This document shows positions 24,490 through 34,071 of a DNA stretch of 64,000 nucleotides, in pieces. Numbering within the stretch: position 1 is the first letter of the stretch; each line of letters starts with the position of its first letter. The translations under genes and the position numbers were made by a program. The DNA comes from Mixta intestinalis (GTDB taxonomy: Bacteria; Pseudomonadota; Gammaproteobacteria; Enterobacterales; Enterobacteriaceae): NCBI RefSeq assembly GCF_009914055.1, contig NZ_CP028271.1:1860001-1924000 (forward strand). Direction: 5' to 3'. Below the pieces are notes generated by a model. That model saw only the letters and a program-made list of their open reading frames with translations, was not told the DNA's origin and made no database searches.

Positions 24490-25194
24490 TTAATATTCGC
24501 CTGATACAGGCATGAAATCACGCAGTACCGATTCATCGAGAGAAACCATGTCACCCTGTAGCTCTGCACAGAGCTTGGCCATATAGGTCACCAGAAAAGC
24601 AACATTATGCTGTGCCAGCCGCTTCCCTTCTGCGGTCTGCATAGTATCCGGCAGGCGCAGCAGCTTTTGTTGGAAGTGATCGAGCGTCCAGAGTTTGTCA
24701 TCCAGCGGACGAGCACGCCCTAACGGATCCTCGCTGTCGAACAGCGCTCTTCCCAGCACGCCGGAAGTGTAAAACACCCGCGCCAGACCAATCGCTCCCA
24801 GTGATTCCAGCCGGTCTGCATCCTGCACAATGCGAGCCTCCAGCGTTTCCGGCTTGATGGCGGCGCTAAAGCTGTGTGCCTGTACCGCATGAGCTACCGC
24901 ATCATGCAGCTCAGCCGGAAAATCGCTAAATGCCTCGCTCAGGATACGTCGTGTTTCCGCCGCCGCCTGCGTTGAAGCGAGATGCCGCTGCGGATGGTTT
25001 TTGGGCAGGTTAACCACATCGTGAAAATAGCAGGCGGCAACCACGACCAACGGATCGGCTTCGGTGCCCTGCATAATTTGCTGTGCCGTTTTCCAGACGC
25101 GACGCAAATGCGCAATGTCGTGCGCTTTGTCATCCTGCGACCAGCTGGCGTGTAGCCAGGTTTCAAAGCGGGATTGCCAGTGCGTAAGGGACAT
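24490..25194 (-). CDS. yedJ: HD-domain phosphohydrolase YedJ
   Basis: 234-residue HD-superfamily protein. The metal ligands are visible as H in DIAHLRRVW (about residue 28), HD in CYFHDVVN (about 58-59) and D in VQDADRLESLGAIG (about 123). YedJ is a putative nucleotide or phosphoester hydrolase of unknown substrate. Placement after dcm/vsr agrees with E. coli. Confidence 0.9.
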   Translation of the reverse strand: MSLTHWQSRFETWLHASWSQDDKAHDIAHLRRVWKTAQQIMQGTEADPLVVVAACYFHDVVNLPKNHPQRHLASTQAAAETRRILSEAFSDFPAELHDAVAHAVQAHSFSAAIKPETLEARIVQDADRLESLGAIGLARVFYTSGVLGRALFDSEDPLGRARPLDDKLWTLDHFQQKLLRLPDTMQTAEGKRLAQHNVAFLVTYMAKLCAELQGDMVSLDESVLRDFMPVSGEY

Positions 25195-25832
25195 CGTCTT
25201 CTCCTTATTATTAGCGTAAGCAGGTTACAACGCGGCAGGACAGTATGCGAGCCGGGAAAGCGGCTTCCCGTGCGGATATAGCGCCGTTTTATGGCAGTTG
25301 AGTGAAGCTGAACGCCATTGTAATCCCTGTAGTCAGGCAGTCAAAAATGCGATCCAAATCAAGATATAGCCATTACATTACAAAAAAACAACAATATTGA
25401 AACAAGCTTAGTCTTTCAGCAGTAAGGTTAAATCTGAAAAAATATAAGAAATGGTAATGAAGTAACGATAAATCAGACAACAGGCGTACTGCATGTCAGA
25501 CCAGTATGTGCCATATTGATAGGCTCATGACTTAAGTCAAACTTATTATCCTGAAAGGGGCTTTTATGCTTTACGATGCATTAAGCCACTGTAAGAATAT
25601 ACAATAAAGCGATGAGACGCGGATTTCATTTATCGTTAAAGATAATGCTTACTGCGTCCGGATAAATCGCTGCATTTCAGGGGGTAGCCAGATCATTTTC
25701 ATAATATGTTCTCATGAATAATTATTGAAATGATTGCCCCCTTTTATCATGAGTAATGTTAGGATTTATCTTATTGCCTGTTTCCCATAAATGTTACCGG
25801 GTACTTAAGAAAAAAGAAAAATGAGGTATATG
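25195..25832. other. Intergenic region upstream of the ASCH gene
   Basis: About 640 bp, AT-rich. It contains the 12-bp palindrome TGACTTAAGTCA (25528-25539), related to two sites upstream of the autotransporter. No protein or RNA gene was recognised. Confidence 0.6.
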
Positions 25833-26495
25833 ATGAAAGAAAGGCCAATTCTGTTCTCTGAACAACGCGTGCGCGCCCTGTTGGCTGGCCAGCAAACCCA
25901 AACCCGGCGAATTATGAAGTCACAGCCTTTTGGTCCAGGACAGGATAATCATGAAGGTTGCTACGCTGTTGACGTAACCAGTAACTACCTGCACGGCAAA
26001 AAAATGATGAGCATGGAAGATCTGAGCTATCAGTGCCCGTATGGTCAGCCGGGCGATCGGCTGTGGGTGCGCGAAACCTGGCGCGGCCCTATCGTTCCTC
26101 CGGCAGAAATTCAGGACTACGAGCGCACGCCTGCCAGTTTCCGCCAGCCGAAATATTGTCAGTACCGCGCCGACAGTCGCGATCTGAGCCACCAGCACGA
26201 TGAAGAAAGCGAAACCTTTGGCTGGCAAACTGGCATTCATATGCCGCGCTGGGCCAGCCGCATCGATTTACTGATCACCGGCGTGCGTGCGGAACGCATT
26301 CAGGATATCAGCGATGATGACGTGATGGCGGAAGGGGTACAGACCGATTCGCATTTCCTGAATCACTTTTTCACGATGAACAGCGAATCTATTGCACCAA
26401 AAGAAGCCTATCGCAAAGCCTGGGAAAAACAGTACGGCGGCACCAGCTGGGAAGTCAATCCCTGGGTATGGGTGATCGAATTTCGCCGCGTCTGA
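25833..26495 (+). CDS. Phage-type ASCH domain protein
   Basis: 220 residues. MKERPILFSEQRVRALLAGQ followed by QTQTRRIM, and CPYGQPGDRLWVRETW near residues 70-85, are typical of a phage-borne ASCH-domain family; WVIEFRRV closes the fold. ASCH domains are PUA-like and suspected to bind RNA or modified nucleotides; the function of this family is not established. The ATG at 25833 is placed 6 bp after GAGG; ATGs at 25821 and 25830 are possible. It is an isolated gene, so probably a phage-derived passenger fixed near the tRNA locus. Confidence 0.8.
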   Translation: MKERPILFSEQRVRALLAGQQTQTRRIMKSQPFGPGQDNHEGCYAVDVTSNYLHGKKMMSMEDLSYQCPYGQPGDRLWVRETWRGPIVPPAEIQDYERTPASFRQPKYCQYRADSRDLSHQHDEESETFGWQTGIHMPRWASRIDLLITGVRAERIQDISDDDVMAEGVQTDSHFLNHFFTMNSESIAPKEAYRKAWEKQYGGTSWEVNPWVWVIEFRRV

Positions 26496-26601
26496 TAAAA
26501 GGCTGTGACCTTCCCCCGTTTTAGCTGATTCAGCGATTGCGTGACAGGTCAGGCTGCGGCATGGTACGCAATTATTCACTTTTCGCCGAGCGAGTTTTGC
26601 G

Positions 26602-27390
26602 ATGATTAAATGGCCGTGGAAAGAAAAAGCTGAACCAGCGCCGCTCCCCTGGCAAGAGGCGCTATCAGCGCCTATCTTTGCGTCACTTCAGCCCGATGAG
26701 GAGCAGGCACTGGTGCAGCTGGCGCAGCGTTTTTTACATCAGAAACGGCTGGTATCGCTTTCCAATCTACGGCTGGAAGCTTTACATCATGCGCGCATCG
26801 CCCTGCTGTTCTGCCTGCCGGTATTAAAGCTGGGGCTGGAATGGCTGGACGGTTTTCATGAGGTGCTGATTTACCCGGCACCTTTTGTCGCTGAGGATAG
26901 CTGGCAGGATGAGGATGGTCTGGTGCACAGCGATCGCAGCGTACAGTCGGGTCAGAGCTGGCAGCAAGGACCGGTTATTCTTAACTGGCTGGATATTCAG
27001 GACTCATTCGATCTCAGTGGATTCAACCTGATTGTGCATGAGGTTGCCCACAAGCTGGACGCGCGCGGCAGCGGCTACACTAACGGCGTTCCGGCGATTC
27101 CGCTGCGAGAGGTGGCTGGCTGGGAGCAGGATTTACACGCTACGATGGAGGCGATTCAGGAGGAAGTGGATCTGGTGGGAGAAAACGCCGCCTCGATTGA
27201 TGCCTACGCCGCAACCGATCCGGCGGAGTGTTTCGCGGTTCTGTCAGAGTACTTTTTCAGCGCCCCCGATCTGCTGGCGCAGCGCTTCCCTGGTTTTTAC
27301 CAGCGTATGACGCGCTTTTATCGCCAGGATCCGCTGGCGCGCCTGCAACCGCTGGCCGCACCGCTGCCGGAAAATATGCCGCAGGCGTGA
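26602..27390 (+). CDS. mtfA: Mlc titration factor A (MtfA/YeeI)
   Basis: 262-residue zinc metallopeptidase related to anthrax lethal factor and StcE. The HExxH motif is HEVAHKLD at about residues 149-156, and the third ligand is expected in the ECFAVLSEYFF segment downstream. MtfA binds the glucose repressor Mlc and so relieves repression of ptsG. It lies directly before tRNA-Asn exactly as in E. coli. Confidence 0.95.
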   Translation: MIKWPWKEKAEPAPLPWQEALSAPIFASLQPDEEQALVQLAQRFLHQKRLVSLSNLRLEALHHARIALLFCLPVLKLGLEWLDGFHEVLIYPAPFVAEDSWQDEDGLVHSDRSVQSGQSWQQGPVILNWLDIQDSFDLSGFNLIVHEVAHKLDARGSGYTNGVPAIPLREVAGWEQDLHATMEAIQEEVDLVGENAASIDAYAATDPAECFAVLSEYFFSAPDLLAQRFPGFYQRMTRFYRQDPLARLQPLAAPLPENMPQA

Positions 27391-27432
27391 GCGGCATAAG
27401 CTACCCGGCTGAATAATAGCCGTTTTTTAATG

Positions 27433-27461
27433 TTGACAGCCCGGTAAGCTAACGGTAATAT
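27433..27461 (+). promoter_or_regulatory. tRNA-Asn promoter
   Basis: TTGACA (27433-27438), 17-bp spacer, TAATAT (27456-27461), then the GC-rich discriminator GCGCC typical of stringently controlled stable-RNA promoters. The same arrangement (TTGACA...TAATAT...GCGCC) precedes the other two copies. Confidence 0.85.
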
Positions 27462-27479
27462 TCGCGCCACTTAACCGAT

Positions 27480-27555
27480 TCCTCTGTAGTTCAGTCGGTA
27501 GAACGGCGGACTGTTAATCCGTATGTCACTGGTTCGAGTCCAGTCAGAGGAGCCA
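27480..27555 (+). tRNA. asnT: tRNA-Asn (GUU), copy 1
   Basis: 76 nt with acceptor pairing TCCTCTG/CAGAGGA, anticodon loop CTGTTAATC (anticodon GTT), T arm GGTTCGAGTCC and an encoded GCCA end. Its place next to mtfA equals asnT of E. coli, the classical integration site of the Yersinia high-pathogenicity island. Confidence 0.98.
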
Positions 27556-27564
27556 AATTTAGAG

Positions 27565-27597
27565 AAGCCCGCTCAGGGAAACCTGAGCGGGCTTTTT
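27565..27597 (+). terminator. Terminator of tRNA-Asn copy 1
   Basis: GCCCGCTCAGG-GAAA-CCTGAGCGGGC followed by TTTTT. A close variant follows copy 3, but none follows copy 2. Confidence 0.95.
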
Positions 27598-27683
27598 GCT
27601 GCCTTAATTCAATCGAAGCATTTTTTGACGAAGCAGTAAAATTAAGAATAACATGTCAGAAAACGGATAAAAATCATTTACGA

Positions 27684-28550
27684 TCAATTGTAATTGATAT
27701 ATTTCTCAGTTATCCTGATATCCCATACATCAGACAAATGAACGGCTAATTGATAAATATTTTCCTTTTTATTGACATGTCGAAAACTTATTTCAATATT
27801 ATTATTTTCTTTTGCTAAAACAAAAGCTAATGTATACCAGCGTTGATCTCTGCATGTGTTTTCTACCACGGCAATAGCTTCCAGCACGTCAGATGGAAAA
27901 GAAATATAGATATTTTTATATCCCAGGCCAATTTGTTTTTTATTTTTCCTTCCGTAGGCTATCAGTAGACACTGAGCATGATCGGCATAAGTTTTTTTTA
28001 TCGCTTCTGGAGGACAAATATATTCTCCTCCGGGAATTGAACATACTATCTTAACGATAAAAGAAAAGGCCCATTCTTCGTAATTTATTTCTCTTTCGCC
28101 TTCGCATTCTAATACATTTGGTATAGTGCCATAGTTAATATCAGACCCAACCATAACACGTTCATTTCCAGAAAAACAACTTTTCCCTGTTTGTGATATT
28201 TGTATGTAATCCAGTCCATACCACCTTTTCTTATCCTGCGGGTTAAGCTGTGCCACTACGCACTCATTAATAACTTTTTCATTATTCTGGTCATCAAAAA
28301 TTATAATTTCAGTAAACATCATACAAACAACAGAAAAAACGCCTGCTCCCCAGCCATATTTAACCCAAAAAACGACAACAAAGGCAATCATTAAACTGAA
28401 CTGCAAACAGGAACAAACTTTATTTCTCTTTATCCTTGCTGGCAAAAAAAATTTATAGAGAACAGCATACATACCCAAAAGGCTAACAATCCAGATGGGT
28501 TGCAAATAAAGCAATAAAAAAACTGTTATAATCATCCCTGCCAGGTACAA
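27684..28550 (-). CDS. Low-GC membrane-anchored hypothetical protein
   Basis: 288 residues. Hydrophobic N-terminal segments (residues 5-35 and 48-80) are followed by a soluble domain of about 200 residues with several cysteines. The TTG at 28550 is favoured because a strong AGGAGG lies just before it; the ATG at 28535 is the alternative. Base composition is much more AT-rich than the core genes, and the gene stands alone just inside the tRNA-Asn site, both signs of transfer. No family was recognised; an immunity-like or sensor role is only a guess. Confidence 0.6.
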   Translation of the reverse strand: MYLAGMIITVFLLLYLQPIWIVSLLGMYAVLYKFFLPARIKRNKVCSCLQFSLMIAFVVVFWVKYGWGAGVFSVVCMMFTEIIIFDDQNNEKVINECVVAQLNPQDKKRWYGLDYIQISQTGKSCFSGNERVMVGSDINYGTIPNVLECEGEREINYEEWAFSFIVKIVCSIPGGEYICPPEAIKKTYADHAQCLLIAYGRKNKKQIGLGYKNIYISFPSDVLEAIAVVENTCRDQRWYTLAFVLAKENNNIEISFRHVNKKENIYQLAVHLSDVWDIRITEKYINYN

Positions 28551-29219
28551 AATACCTCCTTATAAAACCTTATATCATGAGCACTATTACTTTATCATTT
28601 TAAGATATTTTTTATTAATCTCTGTAAAATTACATAATGAAGCTATCGCTAACTCCATTACCTGATCTTCATTAAAATTACTTTAAAGGAAATAAAGTGT
28701 CAATATTACAATATCTAACAATACAGGATGAAATTTTATGTAAGCTAACACTATTCCTGCATTGAATTATAATCAACAACGCTGTATAAATAATAGTTCA
28801 CCTTCTGGTTAAAAATAACTTAGGGTAGCGCTGCGTCAGAATGTATCCAGCCTCAACTGGAGAAATATTCAAGTGATACTCTAAAGGATGTCGGTTATCA
28901 GCAACCGGGAATTCACGATGAGGCACAACATCGACCGGCGAACTGAGGCAGTAAAGGGGAGCATTGACGGTAAAGTTCGATCCCTGCCACGTCTCCCTAC
29001 ATCCGGAATTTTTCACAGAAGCTTTGCGGCTGAGGCCCCTTCTGATATAGCAGACTTGCCTTTCAAACCATGAAAAATTTTTTGTGGGGAGGAGATTCAG
29101 GAGATGCCAGAGTTTAAAGTAAATGCAAAGGAAAGATTTATGCGGAACAGCATTTGCTGGCGTTAACTCCGAATACCGCTGCGGCAATATCCGGAGTAAC
29201 CATTTATTTAGCGCGAAGT
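28551..29219. other. Intergenic region between the low-GC gene and mmsA
   Basis: About 670 bp. Apart from the doubtful minus-strand frame at 28798-29187 nothing is recognised. The left half is strongly AT-rich, the right half is not, suggesting a junction between pieces of different origin. Confidence 0.5.
28798..29187 (-). CDS. Possible gene remnant, unknown
   Basis: 129-codon frame. The last 70 residues look protein-like (CLSSPVDVVPHREFPVADN, then YHLNISPVEAGYILTQRYPK) while the first half looks random. There is no good start. It may be the C-terminal end of a lost larger protein. Confidence 0.25.
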   Translation of the reverse strand: MPQRYSELTPANAVPHKSFLCIYFKLWHLLNLLPTKNFSWFERQVCYIRRGLSRKASVKNSGCRETWQGSNFTVNAPLYCLSSPVDVVPHREFPVADNRHPLEYHLNISPVEAGYILTQRYPKLFLTRR

Positions 29220-30731
29220 TTAAATTGTTCCGTCCCAGGAATCGACTTTTTCACGTTTGGCTTCCTCTTCATCAAACCAGCGTGAAGTGACGCATTTCGA
29301 TTCGGTGTAGAAACGCACGCCATCTTTGCCAAGACAGTGCAGATCGCCAAAGAACGACTGTTTATGGCCTGAGAACGGGAACACGCCAACCGGAACCGGA
29401 ATGCCTACGTTGATGCCAACCATACCGCCATGGGTGCGTTTCTGGAATTCACGGGCATAGTAGCCACTTTGGGTGAAAATGACCGATCCGTTAGCAAATG
29501 GGTTTTCGTTCATCAGGCGCAGCCCCTCTTCAAACGATTTTACACGCTTAAAGCACAGCACCGGCCCGAAGATCTCCTCAGTACCGACGCTCATCTCCTT
29601 CGTAACATGATCGAGGATCGTTGGCCCAACGTAGAAACCCTGCTCATAGCCTGCCACGCTGATGTTGCGGCCATCGAGCACCACTTTAGCGCCTTCCTTA
29701 ATACCTTTATTGATCCAGTTAATCACGGACTGCTTATGATCTTTGGATATTACCGGCCCCATATCGGTATCGCGCAGATAGCCCGGGCCAATTTTCAGCT
29801 GCTTAGCTTTTTCCACCACGGCAGCAATCAGCTTATCGGCGATTTCATCCTGTACGACAACGACCGGCAGCGCCATACAGCGTTCACCCGCGCAGCCAAA
29901 GGCCGCGTTAATAATCCCGGCAGCGGTACGGTTAATGGGCGCATCGTCCAGCACCAGCGCGTGGTTTTTCGCCTCGCACAGCGCCTGTACGCGTTTACCA
30001 TGCGCAGCGGCTTTGGAGTAAACGTGCAGGCCAACCGAAGTAGAACCAACGAAAGAGACGCCGCTGACATCAGGATGCGTCAGCAGAAGATCGGCTTCAT
30101 TACGCGAGCAGGTTACGATGTTAATAACGCCATCCGGTATGCCCGCTTCCTGATAAAGTTTGGTAATTTCCATACAGGTCATCGGTGTCATACTGGCTGC
30201 TTTAATGACCAGCGTATTACCTGCTGCGATACAGAGCGGCGCCATCCAGCCCATCGGGATCATCGCCGGGAAGTTAAACGGTACGATGCCAGCAAATACG
30301 CCAATCGGTTCACGATAAAGATTGGTATCAATACCAGCGGAAGCGTCCATCAGGTTTTCGCCCGCCATCAACGTTGGGATAGCACAGGCCAGCTCGGTTC
30401 CCTCTTTGGCTTTAAGAACGTCACCATGCGCATCGCCCCAGGCCTTGCCGTTTTCTTTCGCCACCAGTTCAGTCAGACGTTCTTCATGTTGCATCAGCAA
30501 TTCACGCACACGGTACATGATCTGCGCACGCTTGATCGCCGGGGTATTTGACCATGCCGGAAAGGCATTTTTAGCGGCTTCGATAGCATCCAATACTTCT
30601 TTTTCAGTACAGCACGGCGCTTTTGCCATGACTTCGCCGGTGCTTGGGTTGTATACATCCATATAGCGCTCGGTTTTAGAGTCGCGCCATTGCCCACCAA
30701 CCAAATATTGCAACTTTTCGATGCCAGCCAT
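29220..30731 (-). CDS. mmsA: CoA-acylating methylmalonate-semialdehyde dehydrogenase
   Basis: 503-residue aldehyde dehydrogenase. The N-terminus GIEKLQYLVGGQWRDSKTER, the NAD-fold segment FVGSTSVGLHVY and the catalytic cysteine in GCAGERCMALPVVV match the MmsA/IolA group. It oxidises methylmalonate- or malonate-semialdehyde to propionyl-CoA or acetyl-CoA in valine, inositol or beta-alanine breakdown. The ATG at 30731 follows GGAG by 6 bp; an upstream frame from 30767 adds 12 residues. It is not accompanied by other mms or iol genes here. Confidence 0.92.
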   Translation of the reverse strand: MAGIEKLQYLVGGQWRDSKTERYMDVYNPSTGEVMAKAPCCTEKEVLDAIEAAKNAFPAWSNTPAIKRAQIMYRVRELLMQHEERLTELVAKENGKAWGDAHGDVLKAKEGTELACAIPTLMAGENLMDASAGIDTNLYREPIGVFAGIVPFNFPAMIPMGWMAPLCIAAGNTLVIKAASMTPMTCMEITKLYQEAGIPDGVINIVTCSRNEADLLLTHPDVSGVSFVGSTSVGLHVYSKAAAHGKRVQALCEAKNHALVLDDAPINRTAAGIINAAFGCAGERCMALPVVVVQDEIADKLIAAVVEKAKQLKIGPGYLRDTDMGPVISKDHKQSVINWINKGIKEGAKVVLDGRNISVAGYEQGFYVGPTILDHVTKEMSVGTEEIFGPVLCFKRVKSFEEGLRLMNENPFANGSVIFTQSGYYAREFQKRTHGGMVGINVGIPVPVGVFPFSGHKQSFFGDLHCLGKDGVRFYTESKCVTSRWFDEEEAKREKVDSWDGTI

Positions 30732-31494
30732 ACTTTTCTCCATGATCTCAACTGCTAATAGTGACAACTCTCAAGAGCCTGTCGCGTTTAAACCGGGGGA
30801 ACCCCTGCTCTACTTTCATCAATTCTTTGCCTGCCGCACCGTACGAAACATTCAATGATCTGTGCGTCTGCCTGTGTTCTGTCAGCGAACGGTTAAAAAA
30901 ATTATCCCGCCAGGATGACGTACTACGTGATAACGGAAGTATGCGGTTTCTTCATCACGGTAATTATTTTTCACAAACAAAATAAATGAAATATTTAATT
31001 CGTTTTGCGAGACAGATCAAATATAAGGAAATTGGCAGTAACGTTTGCAGGCTAACTGTGAGGGGTTTTTTACCGATCAGGCAACAACTTCAAGAAAAAA
31101 CCATTAATCATCAATCAATTAAATATAGATATTGCAGGTAAGCCACAAGGATAACATCTAAAAAAGATGAGCTGAAAAAAGGTAGTTCAGGCGCGGATGC
31201 TCATTTGAACATCGTATTAAAATGGAAACTGCAATTTTAAAATGGAACATAGCGGTTGAAAAATTCAACCGCAGCACAGATAAGTAACCTGCTCAGATTG
31301 ATGTTCATCTGCCCAGACAGCGGATTTGCCGCTTTATATCCCCCTTGCCAGAGCATTTTCCTTTCTACACCGCTGGCTAAGCGCAAACGGCATGTTTCAC
31401 TTGTCCGGCGGGTTATTCAGAAAACCGGCTGACAACACACTCGCTCTCAGCGTCTATACTCAGCGCTATGTTTAAAAAATGTTATGGAGGCATC
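30732..31494. other. Intergenic region between mmsA and the PNPOx gene
   Basis: About 760 bp between two divergent genes. It holds a hairpin GCGGTTGAA-AAA-TTCAACCGC (31252-31272) and two nearby copies of TTAAAATGGAA (about 31217 and 31236). No gene was recognised; it probably carries both promoters. Confidence 0.5.
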
Positions 31495-31989
31495 ATGGAA
31501 AGTCAAAGCGAGGTTTACACCCGTCCAGAACCGATCGTGGAGCTGCCGGAGGCGGTATTTAATCGACTGCGCGGCGAGATTACGCCACAGCCGGTTAATG
31601 AAGCAGTACGACTCTCTACCGTGGATGCCGAAGGCTGGCCGCACGCTGCTCAGCTTAGTCTGGGGGAAGTATTTGCGGTCGATCGTCAGACGCTGCGCGT
31701 CGCGCTGTGGCCTGACTCGCATACCAGCGAAAATTTACGCCGTGATGGCCGCCTTTCCGTAGCGCTGGCCTACGATAAAGGCATTATTGAGATGCGTGGG
31801 CGCGCCATTCAGATTGCTGAAAATGAAACCGACCTGAAGCTGGCGGTGTTTGAAATCGACATTGGCAATATTATGGTGCACCGCTCTGATTACGCGGAAG
31901 TCGCAACTGGCGTGACCTTTAAGCTACATGAGCCAGAGAAGGTGGAAGCGCGCTGGAAAGCGCAGCGTCATGTGCTTTCTTCGCTGTAA
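31495..31989 (+). CDS. Pyridoxamine 5'-phosphate oxidase-like flavoprotein
   Basis: 164 residues with an FMN-binding split-barrel look: VRLSTVDAEGWPHAAQLSLG, then LWPDSHTSENLRRDGRLSVAL, which corresponds to the FMN-phosphate-binding part of the family. The start at 31495 follows TGGAGG by 5 bp. Members include general stress and heme-utilisation proteins as well as true PNP oxidases; the exact substrate is unclear. It converges with yeeO across a strong hairpin. Confidence 0.75.
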   Translation: MESQSEVYTRPEPIVELPEAVFNRLRGEITPQPVNEAVRLSTVDAEGWPHAAQLSLGEVFAVDRQTLRVALWPDSHTSENLRRDGRLSVALAYDKGIIEMRGRAIQIAENETDLKLAVFEIDIGNIMVHRSDYAEVATGVTFKLHEPEKVEARWKAQRHVLSSL

Positions 31990-32000
31990 TCCTTTCCAAA

Positions 32001-32045
32001 CAGGCGGCTCCCTGCCGATTTTGCAGGCAATCAGGGAGCCGCCTG
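32001..32045. terminator. Hairpin between the convergent PNPOx and yeeO genes
   Basis: Perfect 14-bp stem CAGGCGGCTCCCTG (32001-32014) with its complement at 32032-32045. T-runs are weak on both sides, but the position between two converging stop codons supports a bidirectional terminator. Confidence 0.6.
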
Positions 32046-32050
32046 TTCAT

Positions 32051-33556
32051 TTATGACGATGTACCCTGCTCTGCTTCGACACTTTTCCCGGCAGACTTCC
32101 AGTATTTTTTTAGCCACTTGCCGCTGGCCAAACGTTGCCAGAAGCAGACGCCGCGCACCATCCAGTCGAGGAACATGCCTAACCAGACGCCGACCACGCC
32201 CATCCCCAGCATGATGCCTAACACGTAACCTGCCACTACGCGCGCTCCCCACATACTCAGCATCGATACATACATGGTATAACGGGCATCGCGTGCGCCC
32301 TTCAGTCCGGCGGGCAGCACCCATGAAGCAGCCCAGATCGGCATGCAGGCGGCATTCAGCCAGACCAGTTTTTTCACCACTTCTATAACGTCTGCCTCAT
32401 GGGTATAAAAACGCGCCAGCAGCCCGGCAAAGGGCACCGAAAGGAAAGCCAGCACGCAGAGCCCCAAAGTGGACAACCAGAAGATGTGTTTCAACTGAAG
32501 TGTCGCCTGCGATACCTGATTTTTACCGAGGCGCGTCCCGACGATAATCGTTGAAGCCGATCCCAGAGCGTTGCCCGGCAGGTTAATCAACGAGGCGATT
32601 GAAAAAGCAATAAAGTTACCGGCGATTTCACTGGTGCCCATCCCGGCGACAAATACCTGCGTCAGCAGTTTACCCCCGTTAAACAGCACGGACTCGATGC
32701 TGGCCGGAACGCCGATGCCCAGCACTTCCATCAATATTTTACTGTTCCAGCGGCTAAAGTAGCTGCGCAGCGGAATACGCAGCGCCGGATTAAATCCCAC
32801 CATTAACACAATAATGACACTAATCGCGCCGATATAACGCGTTATCGTCAGCCCCAGCCCGGCACCGATAAAACCCAGCCCTTCCCAGGAGAAACAGCCG
32901 TAAATCAACACGCCGCTGATAATGATATTCAGGATGTTCATACCGCCGTTAATCAGCATCGGGATTTTGGTGTTCCCCGCGCCACGCAGCGCGCCGCTGC
33001 CGATCAGCGCAATAGCCGCCGCCGGATAGCTCCAGGCCGATGTTTGCAGGTAGCTGAGCGCCAGCTCTTTTACCTCCGGGCTGGCGCTGCCGGCGATAAC
33101 ATCAATGATGACATGGCCATAGAATTCAATCACCCCCACCAGCAGCAACGAAAGCACGGTCATTAGCCCCAGCGACTGACGCGCGGCGGCACGCGCGCGC
33201 TCGCCGTCACGCTTACCGAGGCTGAAGGCAACCACCACCGTAGTACCGAGATCGACCGCGGCGAAAAAGGAGATTACAACCATATTGAAGCTGTCGGCCA
33301 GACCGACGCCCGCCATCGCCTCTTTGCCCAGCCAGCTGACCAGAAAAGTACTGAGCACGCCCATCAACAGCACGCAAAGGTTTTCGATAAAGATTGGCAC
33401 CGCCAGCGGTGTGATTTCACGCCAGAACAGCACCTTGTAGGAACGCCGTTTCGGATACCACGCCGTGCCTTCGATGGCGTGCCGGAGTTTGACGAGTAAA
33501 GTTTGCAAAATCGACTCGATGACAATAATGAAGGTGAGAATAATGATGATGGGCAA
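32051..33556 (-). CDS. yeeO: MATE-family exporter YeeO
   Basis: 501-residue multidrug/flavin exporter with about twelve helices. Very close to E. coli YeeO over VLFWREITPLAVPIFIENLC, VSWLGKEAMAGVGLADSFNM and GSGALRGAGNTKIPMLING. E. coli YeeO exports FMN and FAD as well as dipeptides. The hydrophobic N-terminus from the ATG at 33556 is not shared with E. coli, so the true start may lie up to about 20 codons downstream. It adjoins tRNA-Asn as in E. coli. Confidence 0.92.
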   Translation of the reverse strand: MPIIIILTFIIVIESILQTLLVKLRHAIEGTAWYPKRRSYKVLFWREITPLAVPIFIENLCVLLMGVLSTFLVSWLGKEAMAGVGLADSFNMVVISFFAAVDLGTTVVVAFSLGKRDGERARAAARQSLGLMTVLSLLLVGVIEFYGHVIIDVIAGSASPEVKELALSYLQTSAWSYPAAAIALIGSGALRGAGNTKIPMLINGGMNILNIIISGVLIYGCFSWEGLGFIGAGLGLTITRYIGAISVIIVLMVGFNPALRIPLRSYFSRWNSKILMEVLGIGVPASIESVLFNGGKLLTQVFVAGMGTSEIAGNFIAFSIASLINLPGNALGSASTIIVGTRLGKNQVSQATLQLKHIFWLSTLGLCVLAFLSVPFAGLLARFYTHEADVIEVVKKLVWLNAACMPIWAASWVLPAGLKGARDARYTMYVSMLSMWGARVVAGYVLGIMLGMGVVGVWLGMFLDWMVRGVCFWQRLASGKWLKKYWKSAGKSVEAEQGTSS

Positions 33557-33835
33557 TGGTCAGCGATTATGCAAAATCTTTCCGATACGGTTTAACGCTT
33601 TATTACAACTTCGTTTTTTCACCGTCGTCACGCTCAATCATCCTTGCCGCAAGCATATAATACGCCAATTATTGTCGCAGGCCACCACAACAATACCTTA
33701 AGAAAGCCACGTTTTCGGGCTGCTTCTGCTGATTAATCCGGCGAACTGCTTACGCTTTCTCCAGTTGATACGGCACGCTGCAAAAGGGTTTTGACATGGC
33801 GGCAGAAATCCGTAATATTCGCGCCATCAACCGAT

Positions 33836-33911
33836 TCCTCTGTAGTTCAGTCGGTAGAACGGCGGACTGTTAATCCGTATGTCACTGGTTCGAGTCCAGT
33901 CAGAGGAGCCA
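33836..33911 (+). tRNA. tRNA-Asn (GUU), copy 2
   Basis: 76 nt identical to the copies at 27480 and 58878. TTGACA and TAATAT elements and a GCGCC discriminator precede it. Unlike the other copies it lacks the GCCCGCTC-type terminator: the sequence diverges right after the 3' end and leads to an integrase stump, as expected for an island attachment site. Confidence 0.98.
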
Positions 33912-34071
33912 AATTCCCGTTTTCAGGCGTGCTTATAAGTCCTTATTCAGTTAGGTTTCAATAAGTTAGCGTGAAAATCTTTTCTGATACGTATCTGTTT
34001 TTCCCTACGCATCCGGCGAAATTAATGGTCTGATTTGGGGTCATTTCAGTTCGATAATGGAATGACTCCAT

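Noticed and set aside
29430..30551. Long open frame (373 codons) on the + strand
   Set aside because: Lies entirely antisense to the well-supported mmsA gene and shows no protein-like motifs; typical shadow of a codon-biased gene.
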